A stretch of DNA of 64,000 bases from the NCBI GenBank assembly GCA_003550325.1, contig QKWP01000693.1:110806-174805 (forward strand), in the 5' to 3' direction. This DNA is from Gigaspora rosea. Its lineage: Eukaryota > Glomeromycota > Glomeromycetes > Diversisporales > Gigasporaceae. This document shows positions 1 to 11,540 of the stretch, one piece after another. Position numbers and translations under genes: made by a program. A model generated the notes under the pieces. The model searched no databases and had not been told where the DNA came from. It saw nothing but the letters and a program-made list of their open reading frames with translations. Every line of letters begins with the position of its first letter. Position 1 is the stretch's first letter.

Positions 1-278
1 AAAATTGTAATAGTATTTAGTAGTAAGAGAGTTGTCTAATTGTACAAAAGACATAGCAGGAATTTTTTTTATTATAGGGTAATTATTTTTAATCATTTAT
101 ATAAACTGGGTTTTTTTTCAAAATTGTACTAACCAAATATACTGATACTAAAAATATTGATATGAGTCTTAAAGCGACAGGACTCCAGAATTTATACTGG
201 TATATAGCAGATAAGGGTCATGTTCATATGTACGTATGTCATTACAGTAAATATTGATATCTAAATAAGCATTATACC

Positions 279-432
279 TATTTCGACTATTACTTCCTTA
301 ATAACCATTACACCTATTACTCATAATACCTATTACAGTTATTATAGTCATTACAGCATTACAGCAATTACACCTATTACAACTATTACTACAACCATTA
401 CACCTATTATGATTATTACACCTATTACAGCA
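279..432. repeat. period-9 microsatellite (ATTACACCT-like)
   Basis: The stretch is built from degenerate 9-mers such as ATTACACCT, ATTACAACT and ATTACAGCA. The flanks on both sides (1-278 and 433-800) are AT-rich and I see no gene in them; the small open frames there use non-ATG starts and have no recognisable domain. Confidence 0.7.
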
Positions 433-800
433 AAAAATTACAACTTCAATATGAAAGATTGCAACTTTACAACCTTGTTAAACCTATTATGGCAGGCAAC
501 CTTAAATGCAACACTAGTTGATTGTTTTGTTTATCTAATTAAGCTGCTATAGCAATCACATATTTGCCCAAAGCAAATACTTTTAAAATTTTACAATTTA
601 TATTTTCAATCAATGCTATAGCAAATTTTTATATCCTCTTTATATTCTTGTATATTATATTAATTCACAAGATAGAGGTGAGTATTGATAAATATAATTT
701 TTATCATTGGTTTAAATCTAGAGAAAATTTAATTTTAAATTATAAATTTATATTTAATTTTAGCTAATAATAATTTTTTTAATTTATTAGGGAAAGGTTT

Positions 801-1182
801 TAAGGATAATGGGTTTCACTAAGCTGCTCTTACTTCTATTGAACTCTGGCAAAATCTTGGACATACTAAGTCAGAAAATGATGAATTAGTCACACAAATG
901 CATCATTTTGAAGCAAATTTACTACTATTCGATTTTCCTTATATCCCGAATATAGACGCTCCAAAAATTTGGTGGAATCATTCAAGAACCAACCTCGGCA
1001 TTCGGCAGAACTAGCGCTTAGAATTTTTTCAATTAATCCTATGCAAGCTAATTGCGAAAGAAATTTCTCAGTATTAAAATAGATTTTAGAAAAACGCCAA
1101 ACACACTTAGGCTTAAATAGGTTAGATGGAATTGCTAAAATTAGGTCATATCATATTATTAATTTTGACGTGAAATAGCTTT
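801..1182 (+). pseudogene. hAT transposase C-terminal fragment (decayed)
   Basis: Conceptual translation gives the end of a hAT-superfamily transposase: a segment with DAPKIWW, then after a frame change PRHSAELALRIFSINPMQAN-CERNFSVLK and, past a stop, ILEKRQTHLGLNRLDGIAKIR. This matches the hAT dimerisation region, in which a tryptophan-rich motif is followed by a Ser/Cys-Glu-Arg-Asn-Phe-Ser core and a KR..L motif. At least one frameshift lies near 1000-1010 and a TAG sits in the core around 1081. No N-terminal BED finger or catalytic domain is visible, so it cannot be active. Non-autonomous elements with hAT-like ends elsewhere in the window may use related transposases; that link is inference. 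Confidence 0.75.
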
Positions 1183-2859
1183 GTTCTATTTTTCAGATAT
1201 TTGGCTTATTTTGGAATCATGTGTCATGAGATAGTAATTTCGAATAATGATGACAACAATGGATCACAGGATTTATCACTTTTTAAATTACTATATAAAG
1301 GTTGTGGTACAGGTTTGGTTCTTTTTTCTCTCTTCTTCACCATTGATAAAGACTTTTATGATAATAGCAGAAACACAAAAATATATGATATTTATAGGAT
1401 AACTTGTAAAGAGTACTATAGAGAATTCAAAATTGTAAGGAGCTAATTTTATTAATGAGCTGTTTCAGTTATATGCTTTTCAGTTACACACTAAAATCAA
1501 TACTATTTATCTTATTTCAATTTACAAAAATAACTAAAATAACAATGAAAAAAAAAAATGGAGAAATCGAATATTGTACTACGTTGTACTGTATATCGCA
1601 GTACTCATCGGGCAGGATCGACCTTTACAATGGTTTTGACAAATTTGGGTTTTGTAATAGATCACGAAAATATTAGAGTTAAATTTAGATAAATCATAGA
1701 TTAGATAAATGAATGGTTTACCTAAGATTTCTTTGGCAGAAAATTAGAAGTTAAATTTATGTAAATCGTGGGTCAGACCATCGATACAGGTATTGTTATA
1801 TTTAGTGAACATATTTCATAAATTGAGTTATAGTACTGAGAAAAGCAATTATCATTATTAAAGATAATCATCATTAAGGGTAGGGTGAACGTAGATCATT
1901 TTTCATATAAAATCGGTAGCAAATTTTTTTGTATAATAGCAATTACATAAATAGAAATCGAACACGTATAGAATCTTCCATAATATATGTACGTACTTAT
2001 GTACGTAGCAGCTAGAGACAATTTACTTTTTTTGCGCTACTTGGAAGGCAAGTAAAGATAATTAAATTTTATTGTATTTTTTTTTATTTTAATTTTTTTT
2101 TTTACTTTTTTTTTTCTTTTTTACTAAAAGCATATTTTTTTTCTTTTTTTTTTTTTATTTAGAATCACCATCATTGCTTGTTGGTGCCTTTTTTTCTACT
2201 TCGTCGCTTTCTGGTACTGTGCCGTGTTGTATTCGTGTGAGTTGGCCGTGTCATGTTGCAGTTCACCGGTGCACTGTCATGTTGCATTACTAGTTCGTGT
2301 TGACTTTTCCTATACTAGTATTTCAGCAATGTCATTATATTGTTGATTTCTTTGGCTTATCGTTTGTCTTTCCTTTGCTAGTGTTTAGGTTGTTTGACAA
2401 TATATAAAGTAACGATTAAGAAAAAGATTAGGGTTATGAATAGGTTTAGAAAGAGGGTTAGAGGCAGTAGAGTGGTTTAATAACAAGTTTAGGGTCTGCG
2501 GGATTAATGTAAAAGTTTTTAGATAGTTGTGCGGGTCTAGAGTTAGGTTGGTGTTAAATAACAAGCTAGATTTTAGCATTAGGTTGTGAAAGAAATATGA
2601 AATAAATATAAAATAAATACAGTATAAAATACTGATACTTTATTGTTTTAAAAACTTCGAAGTCTGATTGTTAGACGAGATTTTTTTTTTTTTTAAAAAA
2701 AAAAAGGACAGTGGCATATATCATTATAATTAAAAAAATAAATTTATAAAAAAAGATTTATTTAATTGTTTTAATTTATTAAATATTATCGACCAAAAAT
2801 GGTAGCCCAATCCAAGTAAATATCTTTTATATAATAAACAAATTTTAAAAAAAGAATTT
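1183..2859. other. no supported gene; T-rich tracts
   Basis: Short open frames at 1201-1446 and 1455-1676 lack any recognisable motif and use non-ATG starts. Bases 2070-2160 are almost pure T. A less AT-rich patch at 2165-2390 carries short direct repeats (TCATGTTGCA and relatives), but neither strand gives a convincing product. The left half of a 24-bp inverted repeat lies at 1885-1908. Confidence 0.5.
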
Positions 2860-3902
2860 TCAAAAATTTTTTATTTTCTCAAATGCAAGTTGTAATTTAT
2901 TTTTTAAACAAATAATAAATTTGGACGTTTTAAATTGTTCACCATAACCCACCCTTTTCAAAAAGACATTAGGTATAAGCTTAAACACTTTTTCAACGAA
3001 ATCTGCAAGGTCAAGATCATGCTTCGAAAGACCATTGCATTCGTGCAGTGGTGAGAGTAATTTTGACACTGTTGTATACCTAACAAGATTTGAATAACAA
3101 AAAAAAAAATTAATAAATTTTAATTTATTTAGTATCTTCAAAACGAATAAATAAAATCCAACCTTGTCTGTTCTCAATGCCACTCTGGTCATAAACCTAA
3201 AAGCTTTATTAAAAAGCTTTAAATTAAAAGTTTTTAGAGAGAGAGAGAGTAAGGTTACAAGTCTGGACCAAAAGTAAACCAAGCTCATATTTCTCATAGG
3301 CAAGTAACATCTGATTCATTACGCTCTCTTTCACCTACTGATTACTAATCGAGAAAGAAAAAGGAAGTTGTGTCGTGAAAAATTTGTTAAAAAAGTTGAA
3401 ACAATGCTAGGCACTTTTTTTACTGCATCTCGTCCTGAAACTAATTCCCGTTTGGCTTCTAATGCCTTGATTTCTTCTTCAGTTAGTTTTTGAACCATTG
3501 TATAACGACTAAATAATGGACGTATAACGATGAAATAATGGACGAAATAATGTTCATATAATAACGAAATAATGGACGTAAAATTTGAGTGTTATAAGAT
3601 TCTATTCGAATCTGATTGGATGTTTATTTGTTCTAGAAACGGATAGAACCTCTTTTTTTTGTGCGACATAAGGAAATTTGGGTCCACCTAAGAGAATTCT
3701 ATGATATATAAAAGTTGCTTTTTTTTAAATGCACGAAGTTCTAGAATTTCATGACTATAAAGACGAACCCTTGTTCTATGTCCTGTCACGTTTTGGTAAA
3801 AATTAGTCATGAGTTTAAAAAATTTTATCAGGGTGCATTTTTATGGTACTATGTAAATTTTATTGTACAACGTAAATCATATGAAAAATGATCTACGTTC
3901 AC
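1885..3902. repeat. 2-kb block bounded by a perfect 24-bp inverted repeat
   Basis: Bases 1885-1908 (beginning GTGAACGTAGATCATT) recur as an exact reverse complement at 3879-3902. Both copies are bordered outside by ATTATCATTAATGATTATCA-like sequence. The arrangement resembles a TIR transposon whose ends contain the minus-strand coding remnants at 2860-3498. I did not find a clean target-site duplication, so the transposon reading is tentative. Confidence 0.45.
2860..3498 (-). pseudogene. unrecognised minus-strand coding remnant, possibly multi-exon
   Basis: Two stretches look protein-like. The upstream one starts at an ATG at 3496-3498 and reads MVQKLTEEEIKALEAKREL, a charged probable helix, until a stop near 3331. 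The downstream one is open from about 3300 to 2860 and contains LSPLHECNGLSKHDLDLADF followed by a basic C-terminus. They are in different frames and could be joined by short introns, but I cannot place the splice sites with certainty. No known domain is recognised. The pair lies inside the 24-bp inverted repeat at 1885/3902, which would suit a gene carried by a transposon. It may equally be a decayed host gene. Confidence 0.3.
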
Positions 3903-6183
3903 AATTATCATTAATGATTATCATGAAACCTGACTATGATCATCACGTGAGGGTGAAATCCGCTTTTATATAATAAAAAACATAATAAAACGCGGATTTC
4001 ACCCTAACCCGATTTACAAAGCAGATTTCACTATTTCGCAGCTCAGGTTTCACCCTGTTCTATTATCATTAATAATGATAATTATCCTTAACGATAATCA
4101 TTAACGACAATATCATTGATGATAATTATCATTAATGATAACTACGTACGTATCAAATAAAGATAACTATCATCAATTTGCTGTTAATAGTATGCATTGT
4201 TGTGGTGTAATATGTATATGCGTACTTACCGGTATTTTGGGAGATGCAAAAAAATAAATAGTAAATATATTGGGAGATTTAGTTTCGTGCATTAACTTAA
4301 ATAATTAGGTAATAATACACATAGACGGTACTTTGAAAAGTCTATTTTTGAAAACTGTTTGGCTCAACCTACGCGCGTCCCAAGATAACATGCCGTTATA
4401 TATAATATATTTGTTACACCGCATCTGTGAATCTAATTGGATTAGCATATATAGCTATTACTATACATTTTTCAATTTAAAAGTGATTCGAAATTTTAAA
4501 ACGCATGCGTCACAAAATATCGCACAGTGCTCAAAAACAACACGTAGATATGTGCTGTTATGAGAAGTGAAGATAGAGAAATATAGTATTGTTCAAAGAG
4601 TATAATAATACAAAGATTATTTATGGGTATATTTGTTATACGTGCAATTTTTTACATACGAATTAATAAACTTAAAAATAATAACAATTTCTCTCTTTTT
4701 TTTTTATTTAATTGGGTCTAAGATTAATTGACAAAATATTTAATTATTGTATAGCTATAAATAATGTTTGCGAGCATCTTGGAATTTGCAATCCTAATAA
4801 ATATATTTAGTCAAAAATGTTAATGCGCGTTCCGTGATACAATATAAATCAACTCTAAAAAAAAAAATACTATTTACGTTAAATTAACGCATCTTCATGT
4901 GTGTGGAGACTAAAATAATATACAAGAATTGTTAAGGTTTGTTATTTCGAACCATCCGGCGCAAATAATAATATAAAGTAGATTCAATTTTTTTTTCAAA
5001 CAATATATATTCAATATTATCTAACGTTAAGCTTTTTCTAGCGATCAAAGCAAATATACAGTAAGCAGTGACATCTTATATAATTGTGACGAATAGGCAA
5101 TAAGTGACAATTTAGATCACGTTGACCAATCGGAAATTAGATTTGGGAACGTACACCATCTGGTATTGTGATCGTCAAATATTACATATTTTGCCGATTA
5201 TTATACAATTGATAATTATCTAGTTGTGCATTGTAATCAATATATAATAAAAGTGAAAAATAATGTTCAACCTTAGATTAAATATAATTATTCAGGAGCC
5301 ATTCATCGCAGACTACCTACCACACTGCCAGAATTTAAAGCACCGATATTAAGTATAAGTAAAAGAATTAACAATTGCATAAGATCTTCAACTTAGAACT
5401 TAAAAAAATTTTAAAATTTTTGGTTATTTTATTTTGTCTATTATTTGTCAATTGAACTACTTATTTATTCCTATATATTTGATTATTAAAATTTTGTAAA
5501 TTTGAGAACATTATATTTAATAAATTTTTTCTCATGTGAACATCGGATTTTCCACATCGCATAGCAACTATACTATGCATACTTTTGAAATAAGCTAGTG
5601 CAAAAACTCTAAAACAACAAACTCATTCCTTATAGAGACAACGCATAAGCAATACAATGACTCAAATATATCCTAAATTATTAGCATCAATAAAGTGTTT
5701 ACGTGCGTACGTACAGTACGTGCGTACTGTACGTACGTAAATACTATATTTAGGAAATATTTGATTTTCATGTGCTACCTGATTATGCATTACATTAACT
5801 CTATAGAGATTATTGTAGAAATTTAAAAATTACCGATAATGTAGATCGAGTAGCACATTGAAACCAAATATTTCCTAAATTATTAGCATCAATAAAATGC
5901 GTACATAAAGACTTGTTTAAAGTCGATAATTTAAGAAATATTTGACTTCAATGTGCTAATTGATTATATCTAAATTATTACTAATTTATCTCTATGTGAA
6001 TGCAATTTTTACATCACACATATTATTCTTGGCGTATTATTTTCTATGCAAAGAAGTGTGAAATCTAAATCCTTCACTATCTAGAAGTCAACAATTTAAG
6101 AAATTATTTTCAATATGCTACTAGTTACATAAATATCTAAAAATTCATTAAGGCACCATTCCTTTCTCTCGTTTTTATTAACC
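3503..6183. other. intergenic, palindrome-rich, no supported gene
   Basis: The stretch contains the inverted pair GGGTGAAATCCGC / GCGGATTTCACCC (3948-4005), a cluster of ATTATCATTAATGATAAT palindromes (4060-4145), a 43-bp ACGTAC-rich palindrome (5698-5741) and partly inverted copies of an AAATATTTCCTAAATTATTAGCATC segment (about 5665-5945). The last lies directly upstream of the Crinkler-like fragment. Confidence 0.5.
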
Positions 6184-6575
6184 ATGTCTCTCACGCTCAA
6201 TTGTTTCGTTGTCGGTGATAATCCTCATGAACATACTTTCCCGATTGTTTTTAACATCAAAGATGTTAATACAATTGGTCTTCTCAGGGAATTAAACAAA
6301 GAAAAGCAACCTCAAACTTTCGCTAAAGTTGACTCCAGAGAACTGAAGCTATGGAAAGTCAATATTCCTTTCAACGAGCTAAATACCGTCGACAGCAAAA
6401 AATTTCAAAACTATCACCTCTGGATGAAGTTTCGGAAAACTTTCCCGATCAACCTTCCCAAAAAAATATATACCTAATCATACAACAAGGAGTAAACCGG
6501 GAGGATTCTTCGGTATATCTACATTTTTTCCCCGTTCGATGTTCATTTTGTCTCATGCGAGTTGCTCATGATTAG
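6184..6575 (+). pseudogene. Crinkler (CRN)-type N-terminal domain, frameshifted
   Basis: The first frame from ATG 6184 begins MSLTLNCFVVGDNPHEHTFP and reaches ELKLWKVNIPF, the layout of the ubiquitin-like CRN N-terminal domain (short beta-strands, then a conserved LxLWKV segment) known from Rhizophagus and oomycete secreted or nuclear effector families. The second half, LSPLDEVSENFPDQPSQKN followed by IYLII, is in another frame, so one indel is needed, most likely in the A-run near 6399-6404. Similar domains usually continue as SxxFPxxPxxxxIHIIV, which agrees. No C-terminal effector domain follows. Downstream, 6550-6700 and 6945-7090 are diverged tandem copies of one segment. I read this as a broken gene; an intron instead of a frameshift is less likely. 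Confidence 0.65.
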
Positions 6576-7100
6576 ATGCAATTGACAGAGAATGAATAGG
6601 GCCCAAACCAATAATAACGTTAATGAAGACAACCGTTGCGAGTCTGGCTACTCTTTCGTCTCTATCAGCATACAGTCAATGATTAGCACAACAACATCTA
6701 TGCCATCTATGCGTAAGTAGTGTAGTTGTGATTTTATTTACTCGTTATGGTACATTGAACATCCATAATATTGTTTTAACAGCAAAGCTGTCAATGTTTT
6801 CATGGATGTATGAAAGTATTAAAGGGTAGCTAAAGGTGATAATCCTGAAGGACAATATAAAAAAGATGAAGAAGAAAATATAGATGAAATAAAAAATTTA
6901 ATGGTATGTACATATTCTTTCCTATCAACAAATTGGTTATTTTTTTTTCATGCAAGTTGCTCATGATTTATAAACTAAATAAGATGCCCGATTGCCAACC
7001 CGTTGCCAACGTTAATGGAACCAATCTTTGTAAGAGCCGCTTTGCCATCGTCAATTACAGTCAACAATACATGATTAACACAACTACTAGAAATTAAAGT
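6550..7100 (+). repeat. diverged tandem duplication downstream of the CRN-like fragment
   Basis: Two segments of about 150 bp share the start TCATGCRAGTTGCTCATGATT, an internal AACGTTAATG and the end CAACAATACATGATTA/CAGTCAATGATTAGCACAAC. Between them is an intron-like stretch with GTAAGT near 6711 and TTTTAACAG near 6782. Confidence 0.5.
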
Positions 7101-7392
7101 GAATCTTCGATCAACGTGTCTTTTTATGTTTTTGTTTGATGAAGTGTCTTAAGGAAAAAATTGAAGAGAGTAGAGGGAGAAAACAAAGTCAGGATAGGCC
7201 TGTACTTTATAATTTATTTTTTTTTTGTAATTAATAAAGCGGGCCCTCGGGTCTGTCATTTGTACTATCAGCTATTGTGTTTCATATGTTAGTAATAAAT
7301 TGATTCATACATGATGTCGGGTATGGTTATGTCTCATTCCCCCTACCTGACATCATGCAGGTGATAATTTGATAACAATATATATCCGCAAC

Positions 7393-9216
7393 TAGTGTTT
7401 CGATAAGGGCCATCCGGATTAAATTCGGATCCTACTTTGTGTACCCAGAAGATAATTCGAATTTGGATAAATCCGAATTCAATTATTGAATCCGGATTCT
7501 ATAAGCTTATGAGCACAAAGTGCACATGCTAATATGAAGCTGTTATATTTGGAATATAAATAATTTATTTCAAATATCTAACAAAATGAAATGCCAATTT
7601 CGAATTTAATAAATTAACAAGAAACGTGCCAGACAAATGCTGTGAGATATGCGAAATATAATTAATTTTTGAGTATCAAAATATTAAGATAGAATTTGGT
7701 GTAGAAAGTTCTATAGCAAATTAATGTAAGTTTTTTTTTTAGTTGTTACTAGTGATTTGATCCGGGTGAGTGTCACCCGATAATTATTCGGATAAACGTT
7801 ATCCGAATTGGAACTCTAGATAAGATAATCAGGAAAATCATTTAAAGATTTGTCTTATTAGAATTTTATATGATACCACACATAGATTTGATTTTCATAG
7901 TGTATCGAACACCCTAATGCAGTATGGTTTTGAGTTAGCTCGTATTGGAATTAACAGGTGTTGTTTCTATCACAATTTACTGTAAAATTTTGTTACAAAA
8001 CTTATCGATTATTGTGGTGATTTACTGTAAAAAAAACTTTCTGTACGGATGATCAAAGTATAGTTATGGTATCGATTAGTATTTTCGCAAATCTATACCA
8101 TACTGGTCAGCTATAATTTCGGTATTAAGTTAATCAGAAGGGGTGTAAAATACCCGGATTCCATTCATTCCATGCTGTAACCTCAATATTTGGTTGATTC
8201 AAAAATTTTGTTACAAATCGACACACAATACAGTCGTTGTTAATGAATTTGAATTGTGATAATTGTGATGTCATCGCTATATTAGTCTTAACATTTTGAT
8301 CACAAGTTGTATAACCAATCAAAAAGCGTTAAAGCATAATAACTTGATTATTTGCTTTATTGCTATATTAGTTTTAGCACACTGATCATATTTTAGATAT
8401 AACCATGGTTTTATTGGTTGGTAGATCAACATAAAACTACGAACTACAAGAATCGCTGAGAAAATTAGATAATCTGGGCGGCAAAAATTCTGACCAAAAA
8501 TCTATGAAATATGAAAAAACTAGAAATCAATTACCTAAATCTTTAGTGGAATGTAATTTTTCTTAATATTCGCTAATATATTCACTATTTTTTATTGATC
8601 TCATGTTTTCTTTTTATCTATTGTGGAACAATTGTTCTTGTTCTTGCACATGTTCTTGCATTTGTTCTTAAAACTAAAGCCATTATACAATATGATAATC
8701 AAACAACAGAAGCAAATTTGGTAAAATTCACGTTTCATGATTTTAAGAGAGTTGTTTAAGAGAGTTGTTTAAGTTAACAGCTGATTTGAAAATTAGTGGA
8801 ACAGGTGATGAATATTATGGATCATCTGAAATTTAAAAATTATTTTTCAGTAAATAACTATAATTTTATATTATCGAAAAACTATGCTGTTACAGAGTAT
8901 AACCGAAAAATAATTATTGAAAAACTATGCTGTTACTGAGTATAACCGAAAATAATTATCGAAATTTGGATGATCATCACAAAATTCATCAAGTGCCCCA
9001 CTAATTTTCAAATCAGTTCACATTTACCAAAGGGAGTGTAATATATTTATCGTCGGTTGCTGGTCAAATTGACAATCGCATGAAAGATTATGATCCGGAT
9101 CCCGTAAATATTACGGATATATCCGGTTAAATTTAACGAATACGGATATCCGTATCAGGTATTCAATCCGAATTATCGGATCCATTCGGATTAGCGGATT
9201 ACGGATCGAAACACTA
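7393..9216. mobile_element. hAT-like ends with CCGGAT motif (element not proven)
   Basis: The left boundary reads TAGTGTTTCGATAAGGGCCA and is followed by repeated ATCCGGAT/AATTCGGAT motifs. The right boundary ends GGATCGAAACACTA after a dense ATCCG/CGGAT cluster (9090-9210). The ends are inverted for about 12 bp. The flanking octamers (TCCGCAAC and CAAATAAC) do not match, so the two ends may belong to different insertions or the duplication has eroded. Confidence 0.45.
8781..9016. mobile_element. short MITE-like element with 19-bp TIRs
   Basis: CTGATTTGAAAATTAGTGG at 8781 recurs inverted at the right end (CCACTAATTTTCAAATCAG, ending 9016). The interior has two tandem copies of a roughly 44-bp unit containing AACTATGCTGTTACWGAGTA. 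No clear target duplication was found. Confidence 0.5.
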
Positions 9217-9242
9217 CAAATAACCAATACATGCATGTGATC

Positions 9243-11532
9243 TAGTGTTTCGGGCGAAATTTCCGAAATAGGGCGAAATATGTTTCGCCCCAAAGACCTC
9301 AAATCCGATAATTCCGAAACTGGCGAAACTGGCGAAATGTCCGAAACCAGGCGAAATCTCCGAAACCAGGCGAAATCTCCGAAACCTGGCGAAATGTCCG
9401 AAAATTGGCGAAACCGAAACCTGGCGAAAAGTTCCCTAAATCTAATATTAGAAATTTATTGGAAAAAATACCTAGAGCGTAGTGAAACGGAGTATGAGTT
9501 CAATTCGGGGGATGGTGTGAACAGATCCCACGAAATATTCACTTATCCGAAATATCATATATCAGTAACATGTGAATAGCGATAACGAAAAATTATCATT
9601 TCCTTTATTAAATAATTTTTGCAAATCTAATAAACTTATCTAATATTTATTTAGTGATGGGCAATTTGCAGGTTTTCCAAAAATCCCACGGATCACGTGC
9701 GTGATCCGCGCGTGATTCACGGGATTGTTTACCGGAAATCTGTAAATTTCGACCGGAATTATGGTATTGGCCCACGCATCATGTGATGGATAACGCGCGG
9801 GATGACAGTATTGTGTAGTTATCTAATCAGGAAGATTTATTAATAGATCCTACAATAATTTTTCTTATAAGGCCACGCAAAGTTAATTTTTCGTTTTGCA
9901 TAACTGGGGTTTCAAAATTCCGATCGGCGGGTCGGAATTTTTTTTTTTTTTTTTAAAAAAAAAATTAACTTTGCGTGGTCTAAATTCATTCATGTTCACA
10001 TCATAACATGGAATCAGAAAATTTTGATTTTTTTTTATTGGACCTATCGGGTAATTCCGGAAAAGTAAGGTCATCATCAAAACAGGGGTGCCCGTCCCAA
10101 ATATGGAAAATGGTTACACAAATGTTGGATCATTGTCACATGCTAACCAGTCAAAAAATTAAGCAGCGAAACAAACAAAATCAAAAGAAATTTAATTAAA
10201 TTTATATTTAAAATGCAAAATAAAATCATGGACTTATTATCACATTTAGAGAGCATATCTTTATTGATTTAGATCATATTAAGCTATATTCTATATTAAG
10301 TTATAACTATTGTTATTTCATGTATTTAAAAACTTTAATAATCTCTATATTCGATTCTATAGTACATGTATATCTAATAAACTAATAAACTTGAAGTTAC
10401 AGTACGTACTCTGATTCTATTGAAGAGACCTTAACTATTCATAATTTTGTTCTACACATCGTATTACATATTGTATCTACATAAATCTATTACAACATCC
10501 TAAAAACCTAAAAATTCTTATAACAAAAACAAAAAAAAAAGGCATTAATATCTGTCATTTATATGTTCTAACTTTTTTTTAACAAAAATTATATATAACG
10601 CATGTAAAAAAGATCTTACAATCTAAACTTTACACTTCTCTAAATCGTCACTTTGCTTTTTGCCCCCTTTTTTGCGCAACAGACGAGATTTGGTCAACGT
10701 AGTGTTGGTTAATTACTTATAACTTCTGTATATAAAATATAACGTGAAGGTCGAATGATTCAGAATGATTCAACTGATATTCGTATAGTACGGCACGAAG
10801 CTTCAAGTTTTACTCAATATGTTTTGTGGGTTCACAAAAGAGATAATCTACCCGAGCTTCCGAAAAAAGTACTGTAAAACGTATAAAAAATTTTTTAAAT
10901 CAATTGTGTAACGATCTACAAAATCGGGGCACTCGGGACGGTCACCCCTGTTGTCATCGGGTGACCCGGAGAAAAAATTAAACGGCAAAAATGGATTTTT
11001 TTAAAATTTTTTTTTTTTGGATCGCGTGGCCTAAATTTTCTTATAAATTTTTTTGAAACCGTATCTCACAATTTGATTCTTTAATGTGAATAATTTGAGT
11101 TAAAGGATTAAAATACTGTAAATTTTAAATAAATATTTTAAAGTATATAAATTGTCATTTTACCTAGTATTGTTTCTTCGTACTGTATGTATATTTCATA
11201 TATTACTATGTTTTTGCAAGCAAATTTGCCTATGCACTGTATTAAGAGATAGAGAAAACCAAATGTAGTATACAAATTAAATTATGAATTTATAATTCTG
11301 CGTACAAGAAAATAATAGAATAATAGAATTCGAAAAAGTAAAAAAAAAAAACCCCCCCCGAAAAAGTTTCGGAGATTTCGCCATTTCGGTTTCGCCGGGT
11401 TTCGGAGGTTTCGCCAGGTTTCGGAAGTTTCGCCCATTTCGGAAATTTTGGAAATTTCGGATTTATTTCGCCTTTGGGAGCATTTCGGTTTCGTCTTTCG
11501 GAATTTGGAAATGTGTTTCGCCCGAAACACTA
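9243..11532. mobile_element. non-autonomous hAT-like element, GGCGAAA-motif family
   Basis: The element starts TAGTGTTTCGGGCGAAA and ends with its reverse complement (TTTCGCCCGAAACACTA). It is flanked by a perfect 8-bp duplication ATGTGATC (9235-9242 and 11533-11540), the length made by hAT transposases. The terminal 190 bp on each side are almost entirely short motifs, GGCGAAA and CCGAAAC on the left and their complements on the right, which resemble subterminal transposase-binding repeats. The 2.3-kb interior has no long reading frame, so the element depends on transposase from elsewhere. A smaller MITE is nested at 9871-9980. Confidence 0.88.
9871..9980. mobile_element. PIF/Harbinger-like MITE nested in the hAT element
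   Basis: The 110-bp element begins GGCCACGCAAAGTTAATTTT and ends with the near-perfect inverse (AATTAACTTTGCGTGGTC). It is flanked on both sides by the trinucleotide TAA (9868-9870, 9981-9983), a TWA-type duplication typical of PIF/Harbinger. A related copy is at 26216-26426. Confidence 0.75.
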
Positions 11533-11540
11533 ATGTGATC

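Larger units (their letters stand above)
7101..9242. other. transposon-derived intergenic DNA, no supported gene
   Basis: The stretch holds the CCGGAT-motif hAT-like ends (7393 and 9216), a second end-like sequence at 7747 (TAGTGATTTGATCCGGGTGA), a small hairpin CATGATGTCGGGTA/TACCTGACATCATG near 7311-7362 and a TIR pair at 8781/9016. No coding sequence is recognisable. Confidence 0.5.

Noticed and set aside
7393..9216. calling a complete hAT element with TSD
   Set aside because: The termini are inverted but the flanking octamers do not match, so it is listed only as possible ends.
11013..11024. third copy of the GGCCACGC MITE
   Set aside because: Only the right-end sequence GCGTGGCC followed by TAA is present; no left terminus was found nearby.
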